Positions 12,150-13,010 of a stretch of DNA of 13,010 nt are shown here, piece by piece. The notes under the pieces are model-generated. The model saw nothing but the letters and a program-made list of their open reading frames with translations, ran no database searches and had not been told where the DNA came from. A program made the position numbers and the translations under genes. The stretch comes from Bacteroidota bacterium (GTDB taxonomy: Bacteria > Bacteroidota > Bacteroidia > Flavobacteriales > Weeksellaceae). The stretch lies in the NCBI GenBank assembly GCA_023411265.1, contig JAEYOX010000052.1, forward strand, positions 1-13,010. The letters run 5' to 3'. The stretch's first letter is position 1, and each line of letters begins with the position of its first letter.

Positions 12150-13010
12150 ATGCAGGAAACTTTGAACTACATTCAGGAGAATAAACAACGGTATATTGAT
12201 GAGCTATTTGAATTGCTGAAAATCGCTTCTATCAGTGCAGACCCCGCCTACAAGGATGAGGTGCTGAAGTGTGCGGAAATCTGTGCACAACATCTGAAGA
12301 ACGCCGGTGCCGATGCCGTAGAAGTATGCTCAACCCAAGGGTATCCGATCGTGTACGGCGAAAAAATACTGGATAAAAATCTACCCACTGTCCTGGTGTA
12401 TGGACATTACGATGTGCAGCCGCCGGATCCGCTGGACCTGTGGAAAAAACCACCTTTCGAACCGTATATTGAGAAAACGGAAATTCATCCGGACGGTGCT
12501 ATATTTGCCCGCGGTGCGGCCGATGACAAAGGCCAGTTCTTCATGCACATCAAAGCGTTTGAAGCCATGATGAAAACCAATGCGCTGCCCTGCAATGTGA
12601 AATTTATTATTGAAGGGGAAGAAGAAGTAGGTTCTGTAAGTCTGGGCGATTTTGTGAACGAAAATAAAGAGAAGCTTTCCTGCGATTGTATTCTCATTTC
12701 AGATACCGGTTTGTATTCCAAAGATCAGCCTACGGTAACGACCGGTTTGCGTGGCCTCAGCTATGTGGAAGTAGAGGTGGAGGGGCCCGGAAGAGACCTG
12801 CATTCCGGACTGTACGGGGGTGCGGTGCCGAATCCGATTCATGCGCTGTCCAGAATGATTGCAAAGTTGATTGATGAAAACGGACGCATCACCATTGATG
12901 GTTTTTACGATAATGTCCTCGAACTTTCTGCAGAAGAAAGAACGGAAATGGGCAAGCTGAAAGATGATCAGGAAGAATTTAAGAAATCCATAGGCCTGAA
13001 AGGAGTGGAA
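12150..13010 (+). CDS. M20-family metallodipeptidase (N-terminal part, cut by window edge)
   Basis: The frame is open from ATG 12150 to the last base, giving 287 residues without a stop. It starts 'MQETLNYIQENKQRYIDELF' and carries the M20 dinuclear zinc peptidase motifs. These are 'VLVYGHYDVQPPDP' (metal His86, catalytic Asp88), 'FARGAADDKGQ' (bridging Asp of the Asp125-Asp126 pair), 'IEGEEEVGS' (catalytic and metal Glu158-Glu159), 'ISDTG' (metal Asp185) and, in the lid/dimerisation domain, 'GPGRDLHSGLYGGAVPNP' with His218. The closest match is the dipeptidase/carnosinase-like branch, whose members are about 450-460 residues, so roughly 170 residues and the last metal His lie beyond the window. 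There is no signal peptide, so it is probably cytoplasmic. It is separated from the lipoprotein by a terminator, so it should have its own promoter, but I see only a weak TATTTTTA at 12086-12093. Confidence 0.92.
   Translation, partial: MQETLNYIQENKQRYIDELFELLKIASISADPAYKDEVLKCAEICAQHLKNAGADAVEVCSTQGYPIVYGEKILDKNLPTVLVYGHYDVQPPDPLDLWKKPPFEPYIEKTEIHPDGAIFARGAADDKGQFFMHIKAFEAMMKTNALPCNVKFIIEGEEEVGSVSLGDFVNENKEKLSCDCILISDTGLYSKDQPTVTTGLRGLSYVEVEVEGPGRDLHSGLYGGAVPNPIHALSRMIAKLIDENGRITIDGFYDNVLELSAEERTEMGKLKDDQEEFKKSIGLKGVE

Overview
The window reads as chromosomal DNA of a Flavobacteriia member of the Bacteroidota, most likely the Chryseobacterium/Kaistella group (Weeksellaceae). Four things point there: promoters of the Bacteroidota type (TTTG, about 20 bases, TAnnTTTG), few Shine-Dalgarno sequences, signal peptides ending in 'AQ', and the gene set (separate small subunit of methylmalonyl-CoA mutase, THUMP-like methyltransferase, HsdR-N protein divergent from holA). 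The genus is inferred; no marker gene settles it.

Layout. Bases 1-477 hold no gene but contain two degenerate short tandem arrays, of period 8 and period 7, and a duplicated 21-base segment. They are followed by a good promoter and the etfB-etfA pair (electron transfer flavoprotein), which ends in a clear intrinsic terminator. Next comes a tightly packed forward run: a DUF151/bifunctional-nuclease-like protein with a UVR tail, a NupG-type nucleoside:H+ symporter, and kdsB (CMP-Kdo synthesis for lipopolysaccharide). A LolA-like exported protein and an envelope glutathione peroxidase with a lipoprotein-like leader follow.

The accessory-looking part is 6224-6829, between the peroxidase and a reverse-strand gene. 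It carries a reverse-strand toxin-antitoxin remnant. The antitoxin-like gene is intact, with its own promoter and an unusually good Shine-Dalgarno sequence. The RelE/ParE-like toxin frame overlapping its 3' end is broken by a TGA where family members usually have Trp, and its C-terminal part is missing.

The reverse-strand HsdR-N (PD-(D/E)XK) gene and forward holA (DNA polymerase III delta) diverge with start codons only 5 bases apart. Then follow udk (uridine kinase), an FtsB/DivIC-like division protein, the small mutase subunit, and the THUMP-like methyltransferase, the last two overlapping by 4 bases. A small orphan lipoprotein has the best-matching promoter in the window and a strong terminator of its own. 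An M20 metallodipeptidase gene begins at 12150 and is cut by the right edge.

Most genes are housekeeping. I do not see a complete new system. The points most worth a second look are the toxin-antitoxin remnant, the period-8 and period-7 arrays upstream of etfB, the orphan HsdR-N nuclease-like gene paired with holA, and a 14-base inverted repeat that sits exactly on the stop codons of that divergent pair.
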